Part shown: positions 1 to 8,001 of the stretch, piece after piece
Layout of the letters: every line of letters starts with the position of its first letter
Position numbering within the stretch: position 1 is the stretch's first letter
Source: Candidatus Zixiibacteriota bacterium
Lineage (GTDB): Bacteria > Zixibacteria > MSB-5A5 > GN15 > FEB-12
DNA length: 64,000 nt
NCBI GenBank assembly: GCA_028289585.1
Contig: JANQPI010000026.1
Location: forward strand, 310,001 to 374,000
Direction: 5' to 3'
Notes under the pieces: generated by a model
The model's input: the letters and a program-made list of their open reading frames with translations, nothing else
Database searches by the model: none
What the model was told of the DNA's origin: nothing
Translations under genes and position numbers: made by a program

Positions 1-623
1 GCTACTCCCGTTATCCGGTCTACAGTGATACGATTGATACCGTTGTTGGTATTCTTAATGTGAAAGATCTGTTTACGGCGTTGCGCCATGAGCCGAACGG
101 CGAGGAGCGCCGAACCGGGCGCAATGGCAACGGTACGGTAACGTCGGTCCAGGACATCATGCGCGAACCGTATTTTGTTCCGGAGTCAATGCCGTTGGCC
201 AAACTGCTCGTCGAGTTTCAGCGGGGGAAAAACCACCTGGCGATTGTTCTCGATGACTACGGCGGTACCGCTGGAATCATCACTCTTGAGGATGTGCTCG
301 AAGAGCTGGTTGGTGAGATCAAAGATGAACATGACGAGGAGTCGGCACCGGTCGCCCGACAATCTGAACACGTGGTCTATGCCGACGGTGCGGTCTGGCC
401 GGGTGAGGTGAACAACCTGATGCAATGGGAACTGCCGGAGGAGGATGTCGACACCCTGGCGGGACTCTATATCGACCATTCCGGACAAATCCCTGATAAG
501 ATGGATTCAACGCAGGTCGGTGACGTCTTACTAACTGTGCTCGAAAAGGACGGTCATCGGATCAAACGAATGAAGCTCGAACGCGTCGTCTTTGGCGACG
601 ATGAAACAGATGACAACGACTAA
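1..623 (+). CDS. CorC/TlyC-like CBS-domain protein, C-terminal part
   Basis: The gene enters from the left edge; the codon phase starts at base 3. What remains is the end of a first CBS repeat (SRYPVYSD, then GILNVKDL), a second CBS repeat ending in GTAGIITLEDVLEELVGEI, and about 85 acidic residues matching the CorC_HlyC transporter-associated domain. In this family these cytosolic modules follow a DUF21 membrane domain, which would lie outside the window, and the proteins are linked to Mg2+/Co2+ homeostasis. The stop overlaps the start of the next gene, so the two are probably cotranscribed. The family call is firm; the transported ion is not known. Confidence 0.85.
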   Translation, partial: YSRYPVYSDTIDTVVGILNVKDLFTALRHEPNGEERRTGRNGNGTVTSVQDIMREPYFVPESMPLAKLLVEFQRGKNHLAIVLDDYGGTAGIITLEDVLEELVGEIKDEHDEESAPVARQSEHVVYADGAVWPGEVNNLMQWELPEEDVDTLAGLYIDHSGQIPDKMDSTQVGDVLLTVLEKDGHRIKRMKLERVVFGDDETDDND

Positions 624-1299
624 GTCGTCCGCATCAACCAAATCGAATCCGCTGACCGCTCCGCTCCGCTGGTTACGATCACTCTATGCCTGGGTGCTCG
701 GATGGGGTAAGTCAAAGTACGGCATGTGGGCACTGTTTCTGATCGCACTCGCGGAATCGTCGTTCTTTCCCATACCGCCCGATGTCCTGTTGATCGCGCT
801 CACCATGGGGGCGCACAAGAAGTGGGCGCGCTTTGCCGTGGTGTGCTCGATTGGCTCGGTGCTGGGGGGAATCATTGGCTATGCGATCGGCTATGGAGCG
901 TATGACGTTGTCGGTCAGCCGATGTTGGGTTTCATCGCCTCGCTTTCCGGCACCGATCCGGATACTTTGCTCCAGACTGCGGATCACTGGTTCAATGAGA
1001 AAGAGATCCAGGGCATGAAGGTAGGTGCCTGGGCGGTGGGGCTGGCCGGATTCACTCCGATTCCTTACAAGGTGTTCACGATCGCTGCCGGTTTCTTCCA
1101 CATGGATTTCCTCGTCTTTGTGATCGCCTCAGCGATTTCGCGAACCGCTCGATTCTTCCTGGTGGCAGGACTGATTGGGCTACTCTATGACCGGTACGGT
1201 GATCGTATCCAGGTCTTCATCGACAAATACTTTGATTGGCTGGCGCTTGCCTTCGCGGTGCTCCTGATCGGTGGATTTGTGTTGATCGGGATGATTTGA
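601..1299 (+). CDS. VTT-domain (DedA/YqaA-like) inner-membrane protein
   Basis: A 232-residue polytopic membrane protein of the SNARE-associated/VTT superfamily. A short polar N-terminus is followed by hydrophobic segments and by re-entrant-loop motifs with paired prolines, SFFPIPPDVLLIALTMG near residue 50 and GFTPIPYKVFTIAAGFF near residue 150. YqaA and DedA relatives are thought to move lipids or protons across the inner membrane; the exact substrate here cannot be told. I chose the ATG at 601, inside the end of the previous gene; an ATG at 610 and a TTG at 592 are alternatives. The overlap suggests translational coupling to the CBS protein. Confidence 0.85.
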   Translation: MKQMTTTKSSASTKSNPLTAPLRWLRSLYAWVLGWGKSKYGMWALFLIALAESSFFPIPPDVLLIALTMGAHKKWARFAVVCSIGSVLGGIIGYAIGYGAYDVVGQPMLGFIASLSGTDPDTLLQTADHWFNEKEIQGMKVGAWAVGLAGFTPIPYKVFTIAAGFFHMDFLVFVIASAISRTARFFLVAGLIGLLYDRYGDRIQVFIDKYFDWLALAFAVLLIGGFVLIGMI

Positions 1300-1322
1300 T
1301 GCCTCCCCGGGAATCATAACCG

Positions 1323-2243
1323 ATGCATCACCATGATCACCACGTAGGCAGCGATAATCTGACCGCGAGACGCCTCGGGTGGGCGATTGCGGTGAATGCT
1401 CTGATCGTCGTTGCGGAACTCGTCGGGGGCTGGGTCACCGGATTTCTCGCCCTGACCGCGGATGCTATTCATAATGCGTCCGATGTGGCGGCACTGATTA
1501 TTGCGCTGCTCGCGCTGAAAGCAACCGCGCTCCCCGCGACCAAGCGTTCAACCTTCGGATGGCAACGCGTCGAGGTGTTAACCGGGTTTGTCTCTGCTGT
1601 CACTCTGCTTGTGATCGCGGTCTTTATCGTCATTGAGGCGATTGAGCGTTTCGCCAATCCAGTGCCGCTCCGGCAGCCCGGTCTCCTGCTAACGATCGCG
1701 CTGGTCGGTCTGATAGGAAACGTCGTTGCCGTCCTGCTGCTGCACCGCTCTCGTGATCAATCCCTCAATATGCGAGCCGCGTGGCTGCATCTGGTTTTTG
1801 ATACGCTTTCCTCGGTAATCGTTATTCTGGGCGGAGTGCTGGTCTACTTCACCGGCATCAGCTACGTCGATCCGATTCTGTCGCTGGTCATTGCCATCAT
1901 GCTGGTCTGGTCGTCGTACCAGGTGATCCGTGAGGCGACGTTCGTTCTCCTTGAAGCGGTTCCCTCGCGAATGAACTACGACGACGTTGCCAACGCGATT
2001 CGAGAGTTACCTCGGGTGTGCGATGTTCATGATCTCCATATCTGGTCGCTATCTAGTCGTGAGGCAGCGCTTTCCTGCCATGTGGTGGTGGCGATCGATG
2101 ACCTCACCGCAGGACCGGACATCGCCGTCTCGGTCTGCGACATGGTCGAGCGATCGTTTGGCATCGGCCATAGTACTGTGCAGATCGAACGCGAGACCTG
2201 CCGACAGGACTGTGCTCGGAGTGGTAATGAGGCGGATTGCTAA
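1323..2243 (+). CDS. Cation diffusion facilitator (CzcD/ZitB-like) metal exporter
   Basis: This 306-residue protein has the six-helix CDF layout with a His-rich N-terminus (MHHHDHH). The metal-site helix reads LTADAIHNASD, matching the HxxxD motif of transmembrane helix 2, and a second acidic helix follows near residue 160 (HLVFDTLSS). After the last helix comes the cytoplasmic domain of about 95 residues that binds metal and dimerises (RVCDVHDLHIWSLS). Family members export Zn2+, Cd2+ or Co2+ in exchange for protons. The gene starts 23 bases after the VTT gene, and its TAA shares a base with the ATG of the following methyltransferase gene. Confidence 0.93.
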   Translation: MHHHDHHVGSDNLTARRLGWAIAVNALIVVAELVGGWVTGFLALTADAIHNASDVAALIIALLALKATALPATKRSTFGWQRVEVLTGFVSAVTLLVIAVFIVIEAIERFANPVPLRQPGLLLTIALVGLIGNVVAVLLLHRSRDQSLNMRAAWLHLVFDTLSSVIVILGGVLVYFTGISYVDPILSLVIAIMLVWSSYQVIREATFVLLEAVPSRMNYDDVANAIRELPRVCDVHDLHIWSLSSREAALSCHVVVAIDDLTAGPDIAVSVCDMVERSFGIGHSTVQIERETCRQDCARSGNEADC

Positions 2244-3601
2244 TGGATCGCCTGGTTGAGATAGAGATTAAGGACCTCGCGTTTGACGGCAAGGCGGTTG
2301 GGCATCTTGACGGTAAGGTTGTGTTTCTCAATGCCGGATTACCCGGGGAGCGGGTCGAAGCGAGGATTCTCAAACAGAAGAAGCGATTCAATACCGCCAA
2401 GGTGATCCGCATACTAACACCGTCGCCGGAACGCAGTGAACCACGGTGCCAACACTTTGGTGTCTGCGGAGGCTGCGCCTGGCAGGATTTAGCATATGAG
2501 CGTCAGCTCGAACACAAACAGCGACAGGTTGTCGGGTGCTTAGAGCATCTCGGAGGATTCGAGAACCCACCGGTCGAGCCGATTGTGCCGTGTCGGCCCG
2601 AGTTCGGCTACCGCAACAAGATGGAGTTCTCGTTCCATGTCGATAGCGACGCCGATTATGGTTTTCGGCTTGGCCTGCACGAGCGAGGCCGTTGGGACCG
2701 CATCTTCGACATTGAGACGTGTCATCTTCCCAGCGCACGAGTCAATCGAATCGTCCATGCGGTACGTGAATATGTTCGAACGGCTGACCTGCCGGTTTAT
2801 GATGTTAACGAGCATACCGGCTATATGCGCTTTCTGGTCTTTCGTGAGGCGTTTGCGACCGGGGAGTTACTCGTCAACGTTGTTACCAACACCGGTCCCT
2901 GGTCAGATCGTGATGGCTTAATCGCGGCGATCTGTTCCGTCGACCCGAATGTCACCACGATCGTTCACAATGAAAACGGTCAGAAATCGAACGTGGCCTT
3001 CGGGGAACAGGAGACGGTGCTGTATGGCCCCGGTTATGTCGAAGAGGGTTTACTTGGCCAGCGGTTTCGCATTCGTGCCAATTCATTCTTCCAGACAAAC
3101 GGCGTTCAAACGTCGACACTCTACGAAACCCTCTTTGCTACCGTCGAGATGCAGCCCTCCGACCGACTGCTCGATCTCTATTGCGGTACGGGCACAATTG
3201 GACTCCTGGCTGCTTCGAGAGTAGCATCGGTCATCGGTGTGGAGGAAGTCGAACCCGCGATTGTGGCCGCTCGAGAAAATGCAGCCCTCAATGCGATCGA
3301 CAATGCGCGATTCGTCCGGGGGGATTGCCGGGCCTATCTTCGCGAACAGGCGCCGTCGGATGGTCCGTTTTCGGTCGTGGTGACTGACCCGCCCCGGGCC
3401 GGGATGCATCCGCGAGTTGTCCAGCGGCTGATCGAGTACGCCCCGGAGAGGATCGGCTACGTGTCGTGTAATCCGTCGACCTTCGCCCGGGATGCCCGTC
3501 AGTTTGTCGATGCCGGCTACGCCTTGGAACGGGTTGTTCCGGTCGACATGTTTCCGCATACGAAGCATATCGAGGTCGTCGCCCGCTTCATACGAAATTG
3601 A
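2243..3601 (+). CDS. rlmD: 23S rRNA (uracil-5)-methyltransferase, RlmD/RumA type
   Basis: A 452-residue SAM-dependent RNA methyltransferase of the TrmA/RumA family. It has an N-terminal TRAM domain, the [4Fe-4S] cysteines C69, C75 and C78 with a fourth in IETCHLPSA near residue 160, a Rossmann core with LLDLYCGTGTIGL, the motif VVTDPPRAGMHP, and the catalytic cysteine in YVSCNPSTFARD. RumA methylates U1939 and the related RlmCD methylates U747 as well; which uracil is modified here cannot be read from the sequence. I chose the ATG at 2243, which overlaps the preceding stop as TAATG, over an upstream in-frame TTG. Confidence 0.93.
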   Translation: MDRLVEIEIKDLAFDGKAVGHLDGKVVFLNAGLPGERVEARILKQKKRFNTAKVIRILTPSPERSEPRCQHFGVCGGCAWQDLAYERQLEHKQRQVVGCLEHLGGFENPPVEPIVPCRPEFGYRNKMEFSFHVDSDADYGFRLGLHERGRWDRIFDIETCHLPSARVNRIVHAVREYVRTADLPVYDVNEHTGYMRFLVFREAFATGELLVNVVTNTGPWSDRDGLIAAICSVDPNVTTIVHNENGQKSNVAFGEQETVLYGPGYVEEGLLGQRFRIRANSFFQTNGVQTSTLYETLFATVEMQPSDRLLDLYCGTGTIGLLAASRVASVIGVEEVEPAIVAARENAALNAIDNARFVRGDCRAYLREQAPSDGPFSVVVTDPPRAGMHPRVVQRLIEYAPERIGYVSCNPSTFARDARQFVDAGYALERVVPVDMFPHTKHIEVVARFIRN

Positions 3602-3629
3602 ATCGTTGCCCGTTTGGGAGCGAGTCGCT

Positions 3630-3665
3630 AGCCTCGCATCGACGTATCACACAAGAGACGAGGCT
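3630..3665 (+). repeat. Inverted repeat in the leader of the DUF885 gene
   Basis: A perfect 7-base inverted repeat, AGCCTCG at 3630-3636 and CGAGGCT at 3659-3665, separated by 22 bases, fills most of the 84-base gap between the methyltransferase and DUF885 genes. No T-run follows, so it is not a classical terminator. It could be an mRNA hairpin that shields the 5' end or a protein-binding site. Confidence 0.4.
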
Positions 3666-3685
3666 CTGATTACCAAAGGATTCTG

Positions 3686-5431
3686 ATGAAACGATTTTCG
3701 CTCGTGGTGGTGCTGATTTGTGCCCTTCTTGTTTCCTCACGCCCGGCTGTGGCGGATGCCGCCGCTCAGCTGCGCGATGTTACTGCAAATCTGCTTCTCG
3801 ACATTCAGATGTTTTATCCGGTCAATGCGACGTACCTCGGTCTGAGCGGTCAGGACGGGCTGTTGGCCGATTACAGCAGCCGGTCCACGAAGGCGTTCGA
3901 CAAGAAGTTGCGCGACGGTCTGCGTCGTCTCGAACGAATCGACACCACGCAGTTATCAACGGCAGATCTCATCGACTTCCGCCTGATCCGCTCCAACGCC
4001 CGCATCATTCGCCAACAACTGAACGATATCGAGTGGCACCGTAAGAGTCCTGTTCTTTACGCGGATGAGGTGGTCAACGGGCTTTACTCACTGACCGCTA
4101 CCGCTGGAGATTCGCTCTCTCCACGCGTTATCCCGATCCTCAGTCGCATGCGAGCGGTACCGGGGTTCTTTGCAACCGCGAAGAAGAATCTTCGCAAGCC
4201 GCCACCGGTTCTTATCGAAGTTGCCCGAGAACAGCTGACCGCAGCGGATCGATTCTACAAGACGATTGGCGCACAGCTGATGAACGAGCTCCCCGATCGT
4301 GCCAATGAAATTCTTCGCGTATCGACCCTGGCACGCGAGGCGATTACGTCGTTCGATGTCTGGTTGGAGACTGTGGAGCCGGGTGACAGCGGTTCATTTT
4401 CGATCGGTCGCGAGGAGCTCGATTACATCCTGCGTGAGGAGTACTTTCTGCCGTACGGAGCTGATTCTCTCCTGGCGATTGGCGAGGCGCTCCTGGCGGA
4501 TGCTCAAGCGGCGTACAGTGCATACGAAGCGGAACTGGCGGCGTCACCGTCGACAACGGATTCTGTCTTCGTTCCGCAATCGTTCACGCGAGATGATCTG
4601 CTCGACTACTACCAGTGGGAAGTCGAACAGGTCCGGGTCTGGTTGACGGATAATGACATTTTGACTGTACCGGAAGATATCGCTCCGGTACGAGTTGTCG
4701 AAACCCCGGATTTCCTTCGTCCCATGATCGCCGGTATCGCCTACCTTCCGGCGGCGCCATTCAGCGAGGAGCAGATGGGCATCTTCTATGTCCGTCCGGT
4801 TCCCGAAGAGCTGTCGGATGCGGCTTTAGCCGGGCGGTATCGCTACGTTCATCGGCGTGGATTCAAAGGTTCGGTGGTTCACGAGGCATATCCGGGACAT
4901 CATTTGCAGTCTCAGATCGCCGGTCGCCATCCGGAAGCGATTCGCAAATGGCAGCAGAACATGATGCTGATGGAGGGCTGGGCGCTCTTTTCGGAAGAGA
5001 TGACCTATCGCAACGGACTGTTCGGCGAATCGGACCCGGGTCAGTGGCTTGGTGTTCTGGGGGGGATCCGTTTTCGCGCCGCCCGTATTGTCGCGGATGT
5101 CAAACTCCACACCGGAGCGTTCACCTATCCGGAGTGTGTCGCCTGGATGATTGATGTTCTTGAGGCCGATAGCAAATCGGCACAGGACTATCTCACGCGT
5201 TCGGTGCGGAAATACACGTTCACACCCGGACGCTGGATGTCGTATCTGATGGGGAAACGGGAAGTCGAGCGGTTGCAACGGGCCGCCCGCGTAGCCTGGG
5301 GCGCAGAATACAGCGACCGTGTTTTTTTTGATCGACTGCTGGCGGAAGGGTCGATACCCCCGGCGTTGATGTGGGAGGCATTGGGGTTGTCGCGGTTGGA
5401 TGCGGACCAGGGGTTGGCGTCGCCTCGCTAA
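3686..5431 (+). CDS. Secreted DUF885 family protein, putative metallopeptidase
   Basis: A 581-residue exported protein. Residues 1-25 form a signal peptide (MKRFSLVVVLICALLVSS, then RPAVADA). The rest matches DUF885, whose members resemble zinc peptidases of the thermolysin/M2-M3 type: the motif VVHEAYPGHHLQSQ near residue 396 supplies HExxxGHH, and a downstream acidic helix (LMEGWALFSEEM) supplies the likely third ligand. The peptidase role is a prediction from fold and motif. A ribosome-binding site AAAGGA lies just upstream of the ATG. Probably periplasmic. Confidence 0.88.
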   Translation: MKRFSLVVVLICALLVSSRPAVADAAAQLRDVTANLLLDIQMFYPVNATYLGLSGQDGLLADYSSRSTKAFDKKLRDGLRRLERIDTTQLSTADLIDFRLIRSNARIIRQQLNDIEWHRKSPVLYADEVVNGLYSLTATAGDSLSPRVIPILSRMRAVPGFFATAKKNLRKPPPVLIEVAREQLTAADRFYKTIGAQLMNELPDRANEILRVSTLAREAITSFDVWLETVEPGDSGSFSIGREELDYILREEYFLPYGADSLLAIGEALLADAQAAYSAYEAELAASPSTTDSVFVPQSFTRDDLLDYYQWEVEQVRVWLTDNDILTVPEDIAPVRVVETPDFLRPMIAGIAYLPAAPFSEEQMGIFYVRPVPEELSDAALAGRYRYVHRRGFKGSVVHEAYPGHHLQSQIAGRHPEAIRKWQQNMMLMEGWALFSEEMTYRNGLFGESDPGQWLGVLGGIRFRAARIVADVKLHTGAFTYPECVAWMIDVLEADSKSAQDYLTRSVRKYTFTPGRWMSYLMGKREVERLQRAARVAWGAEYSDRVFFDRLLAEGSIPPALMWEALGLSRLDADQGLASPR

Positions 5432-5488
5432 ACTCACGAATCAGCAACTAATTACACGCCAAGCGAATAGCGAGGCAGATCCGGAAAT

Positions 5489-5503
5489 CAGGCTTGTTGC
5501 CTG
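5489..5503. repeat. Inverted repeat over the HIT promoter -35 box
   Basis: CAGGC TTGTT GCCTG, a perfect 5-5-5 inverted repeat, exactly covers the putative -35 hexamer (5494-5499) of the operon that encodes the HIT protein and the helix-turn-helix/aconitase fusion. A dimeric regulator bound here would block RNA polymerase. The idea that the fusion protein itself binds it is an inference. Confidence 0.4.
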
Positions 5504-5522
5504 GATCGTCGCGGTATATGTT
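5494..5522 (+). promoter_or_regulatory. Putative sigma-70-type promoter of the HIT/aconitase-fusion operon
   Basis: TTGTTG at 5494-5499, a 17-base spacer, and TATGTT at 5517-5522. The -10 ends 6 bases before the ATG at 5529, so transcription should begin at or next to the start codon. No Shine-Dalgarno sequence is visible. The hexamers match consensus at 3/6 and 4/6, so the call rests mainly on the spacing. Confidence 0.4.
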
Positions 5523-5528
5523 CGGGCG

Positions 5529-6020
5529 ATGTCTGATCCGAAGCATCTCTGGGCTCCCTGGCGATCGGCGTTTGTTCTTGGCGACCGGGAGAAAGGGTGT
5601 GTCTTCTGCAATCGCCTAAAAGAGATAGACTCGGTGAAAAATCTCGTCCTCTATCGTGGTGAGCTCAACTTTATCATCATGAATAAGTACCCCTACAATT
5701 CTGGTCATCTTCTGGTGGTGCCTAACCGTCATACCGGGGTGGTTGAGAAGCTCCGACCCAACGAGGCGGCGGAGTTCTTTCATCTCACACAGCTGGGGGT
5801 GCGGATTCTCAAGAAAGTCCTGAAGCCGCAGTCGTTAAACCTGGGCATGAATCTCGGTCGGATTTCGGGAGCGGGGGTGCCAGGTCACCTGCATATGCAT
5901 ATCGTCCCTCGCTGGACCGGGGATACGAACTTCATGCCGATTGTCGGTAAAACCAAAGTCCTGTCAATCCCTCTCGAACCGATCTACAAGCGCCTCCGGG
6001 CCGCGTTCGACGCCGTATGA
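5529..6020 (+). CDS. HIT-family nucleotide hydrolase/transferase (Ap4A phosphorylase-like branch)
   Basis: A 163-residue histidine-triad protein. The N-terminus carries LWAPWRSAF and a zinc-site-like CVFCN at about residues 22-26; the triad is GHLHMHIVPRW near residue 125. The LWAPWR...CxFC layout places it in the branch of mycobacterial and thermophile AP4A phosphorylase-like HIT proteins that act on dinucleoside polyphosphates or adenylylated substrates. I moved the start to the ATG at 5529 because the open frame upstream shows no conservation and MSDPKHLWAPWR is the usual beginning. The stop overlaps the next ATG (ATGA), so the gene is coupled to the HTH-aconitase fusion. Confidence 0.9.
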   Translation: MSDPKHLWAPWRSAFVLGDREKGCVFCNRLKEIDSVKNLVLYRGELNFIIMNKYPYNSGHLLVVPNRHTGVVEKLRPNEAAEFFHLTQLGVRILKKVLKPQSLNLGMNLGRISGAGVPGHLHMHIVPRWTGDTNFMPIVGKTKVLSIPLEPIYKRLRAAFDAV

Positions 6021-7711
6021 GTGACGAGCAACCACCCAAGCGCAACTCGAAAGCGAAGAAACGCGCCGCTGACAAGGAGGATGCCGAAGCGAAGCGCCGC
6101 CGGCGTATTCCCACCAAGTCCGAGCTGCAGCAACTCCAGAAGCTGTACAAAACCGATGAGAAGATCGGCGAGCGTCTGGGCGGGGTGCCGGCGTATCTGG
6201 TTGCCTACTGGCGACGCAAGAAGGGAATTCCTCGGTACAATCTCCCCAAGTTTTCTGAGTCGGAGATTCGGAATCTGTGGGAGCGCTTTGGTGACGATGA
6301 AAAGGCGGGACTAGAACTCGGCATCTCCAAGGCGGCGTTTTACAACTGGCGCCGTCGCTACGGCATCAAAGAGAAGCCGGCCTTTCTCAAGCTTGAGCAG
6401 TTGGAGTTTCCGTTCGCCGGCGCGGCACCGTCGGTCGGCAGCAACACACTCTACGGTAAGCGAACGGTGGCGCAGAAAGTTTTTGCGCGACTCCTGCAAA
6501 CGCAGACCGTGCCGGTGGGCGAGACGGTCTCGGTCGAACCGGACTGGGCGTTGGTCGGACGATCGGCCGCCGAGGTGCTCGGCAAGTTTCGGGAACTCAA
6601 CTCCGAGTATGTGTGGAATCCGAACAAGATCATCATCACTGGTGGTGGCGTTTCGTCGATCGGCGGACACCCGTCGGCCAACGATCGTCGCAAGGTCGCT
6701 GAGTTTGCGCGCCGTCAGGGGATTCGCTCGATCTACTCGGTACTTTCGGGGGCACCGTATCAGCTGGCGCTTGAAAACGGGCATCTGCTCCCCGGTCAGT
6801 TGCTGGTGTCGTGTGATATGTCACCGACGGTCGGTGGGACGATGGCCGGTTTGGCCGCTCGCGTCTCCACTGAAGAGGTGGCAAGGCTCTGGGCGGAAGG
6901 GACAATTGCCCTCCCCGTTCCTCCGACAATTCTTGTCACGATATCTGGCCGGCGACCCCGCGGGCTGTTCGCCACCGATGTCATGTATGAAACGCTGCGG
7001 CAGCTTCGCAACGCGGCGGTCGACGGTCACGCTTTGGAGTTCACGGGTGGGATGATCGCCCAGTTGACCGTTCCGGAACGCATTACGCTTGCGTCGCTGG
7101 CGTCGGAGACCGGCGCTGTTGGCGCGACTCTGCCGTACGACGCGGCGGTGCGACGGTTTCTGGTGCATCGCCATCCCGGCAAGCTGACCCCCCTGCTCCC
7201 CGACAAAGACGCCGAATACGCCGGTCTCTACCAAGTGAATGTCGACCAGTTTGTCCCGATTCTGGCCGGTCCGAACGGATGCGAACAGATTCGTCCGGTT
7301 GCGGAGTTCGAAGACGCCGCGATTTCGCAGGTCGTTATCGGTTCCGTTGGCGGTGGACGCTTTGAGAATCTGCGGATCGCTGCCGATGTGCTGAAGGGGA
7401 AAGAGATTGATCCCGAGGTGCAGCTTTTTGTCATTCCCGATTCGCGGCAAGTTTTCCTTGAAGCTCTCAAGAAGGGTCTCATTCGCGTCTTCATTGAGGC
7501 CGGGGGGACGGTTCTTCCGCCGGGCTGTGATGCGAATGCGATCCGCCGCATTGCCCTCGCGGATACTGAACGGGCACTTGTCACCGGGGATACGACGCTG
7601 GCGAAGGAGTTGGCCGGGGAGAAGGGGGAGTGCTATGTCTGTTCGGCGGCAACGGCGGCAGTCAGTGCGCTCAACGGGGTCATCACCGATCCAAGTCGGT
7701 ATGTTCGTTAG
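6017..7711 (+). CDS. Tandem helix-turn-helix fused to a cluster-less aconitase-fold domain
   Basis: A 564-residue fusion. Residues 1-32 are very basic. Two homologous helix-turn-helix repeats follow, about 33-73 and 80-119, both reading SEL/I..L.....D(D)EK.G..LG......YWRR/NWRR.GI. Residues 150-560 match the aconitase/LeuC family along their length: LEFTGGMIAQLT, PERITLASLASETGA, LRIAADVLKGKEI, GLIRVFIEAGG and ALNGVITDP. The Fe-S site is broken. The usual GSCTN is GSVGGGR with V444 in place of Cys, the usual GCxxC is GCDAN with only C504 kept, and the NRNF..GR substrate loop is absent. It therefore cannot carry a normal aconitase cluster. A DNA-binding regulator sensing a metabolite is my inference. 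It overlaps the HIT gene by 4 bases. Confidence 0.75.
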   Translation: MSDEQPPKRNSKAKKRAADKEDAEAKRRRRIPTKSELQQLQKLYKTDEKIGERLGGVPAYLVAYWRRKKGIPRYNLPKFSESEIRNLWERFGDDEKAGLELGISKAAFYNWRRRYGIKEKPAFLKLEQLEFPFAGAAPSVGSNTLYGKRTVAQKVFARLLQTQTVPVGETVSVEPDWALVGRSAAEVLGKFRELNSEYVWNPNKIIITGGGVSSIGGHPSANDRRKVAEFARRQGIRSIYSVLSGAPYQLALENGHLLPGQLLVSCDMSPTVGGTMAGLAARVSTEEVARLWAEGTIALPVPPTILVTISGRRPRGLFATDVMYETLRQLRNAAVDGHALEFTGGMIAQLTVPERITLASLASETGAVGATLPYDAAVRRFLVHRHPGKLTPLLPDKDAEYAGLYQVNVDQFVPILAGPNGCEQIRPVAEFEDAAISQVVIGSVGGGRFENLRIAADVLKGKEIDPEVQLFVIPDSRQVFLEALKKGLIRVFIEAGGTVLPPGCDANAIRRIALADTERALVTGDTTLAKELAGEKGECYVCSAATAAVSALNGVITDPSRYVR

Positions 7712-8001
7712 ACAGACTCGTCCGTTCCATCTTGCACAGATCCAACAATGTCGGCGATCCATGGTGCGTTGCGATTCTCGTGAATCGACAGCCAGGCTCG
7801 TTTCTCGCCGGGAAGATAGGTAACCTCTAACGTCCCTCGCTCATTTCCCTTCTTGAGATGCCAGTGACGTGAACCGGGATACGTCTTGAGCGAGCTATCG
7901 AGCGTTATGCGGAGTCCAAACCGGGCTACAAGCTTACGGAGCCACGACTCGAACTTATCCTCTGAACTAGTCGGGACCATTTCCAGCTCATGTTCGATCA
8001 C
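7708..8001 (-). CDS. Small protein of unknown function downstream of lpxH
   Basis: A 97-residue soluble protein I do not recognise. It has an amphipathic N-terminal helix (FESWLRKLVARFGL) and a C-terminal half rich in aromatic and charged residues that could form beta strands (HWHLKKGN, GTLEVTYLPGE, AWLSIHENR). The GTG start overlaps the lpxH stop as GTGA, which supports a real coupled gene; an ATG at 7980 is the alternative start. It ends in a 4-base convergent overlap with the aconitase-fold gene. No signal peptide or membrane segment is seen. Confidence 0.6.
   Translation of the reverse strand: MIEHELEMVPTSSEDKFESWLRKLVARFGLRITLDSSLKTYPGSRHWHLKKGNERGTLEVTYLPGEKRAWLSIHENRNAPWIADIVGSVQDGTDESV

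Noticed and set aside
6821-7762. Minus-strand open frame antisense to the aconitase-fold gene
   Set aside because: Arg/Pro-rich composition with no recognisable domain; the plus strand has clear family similarity.
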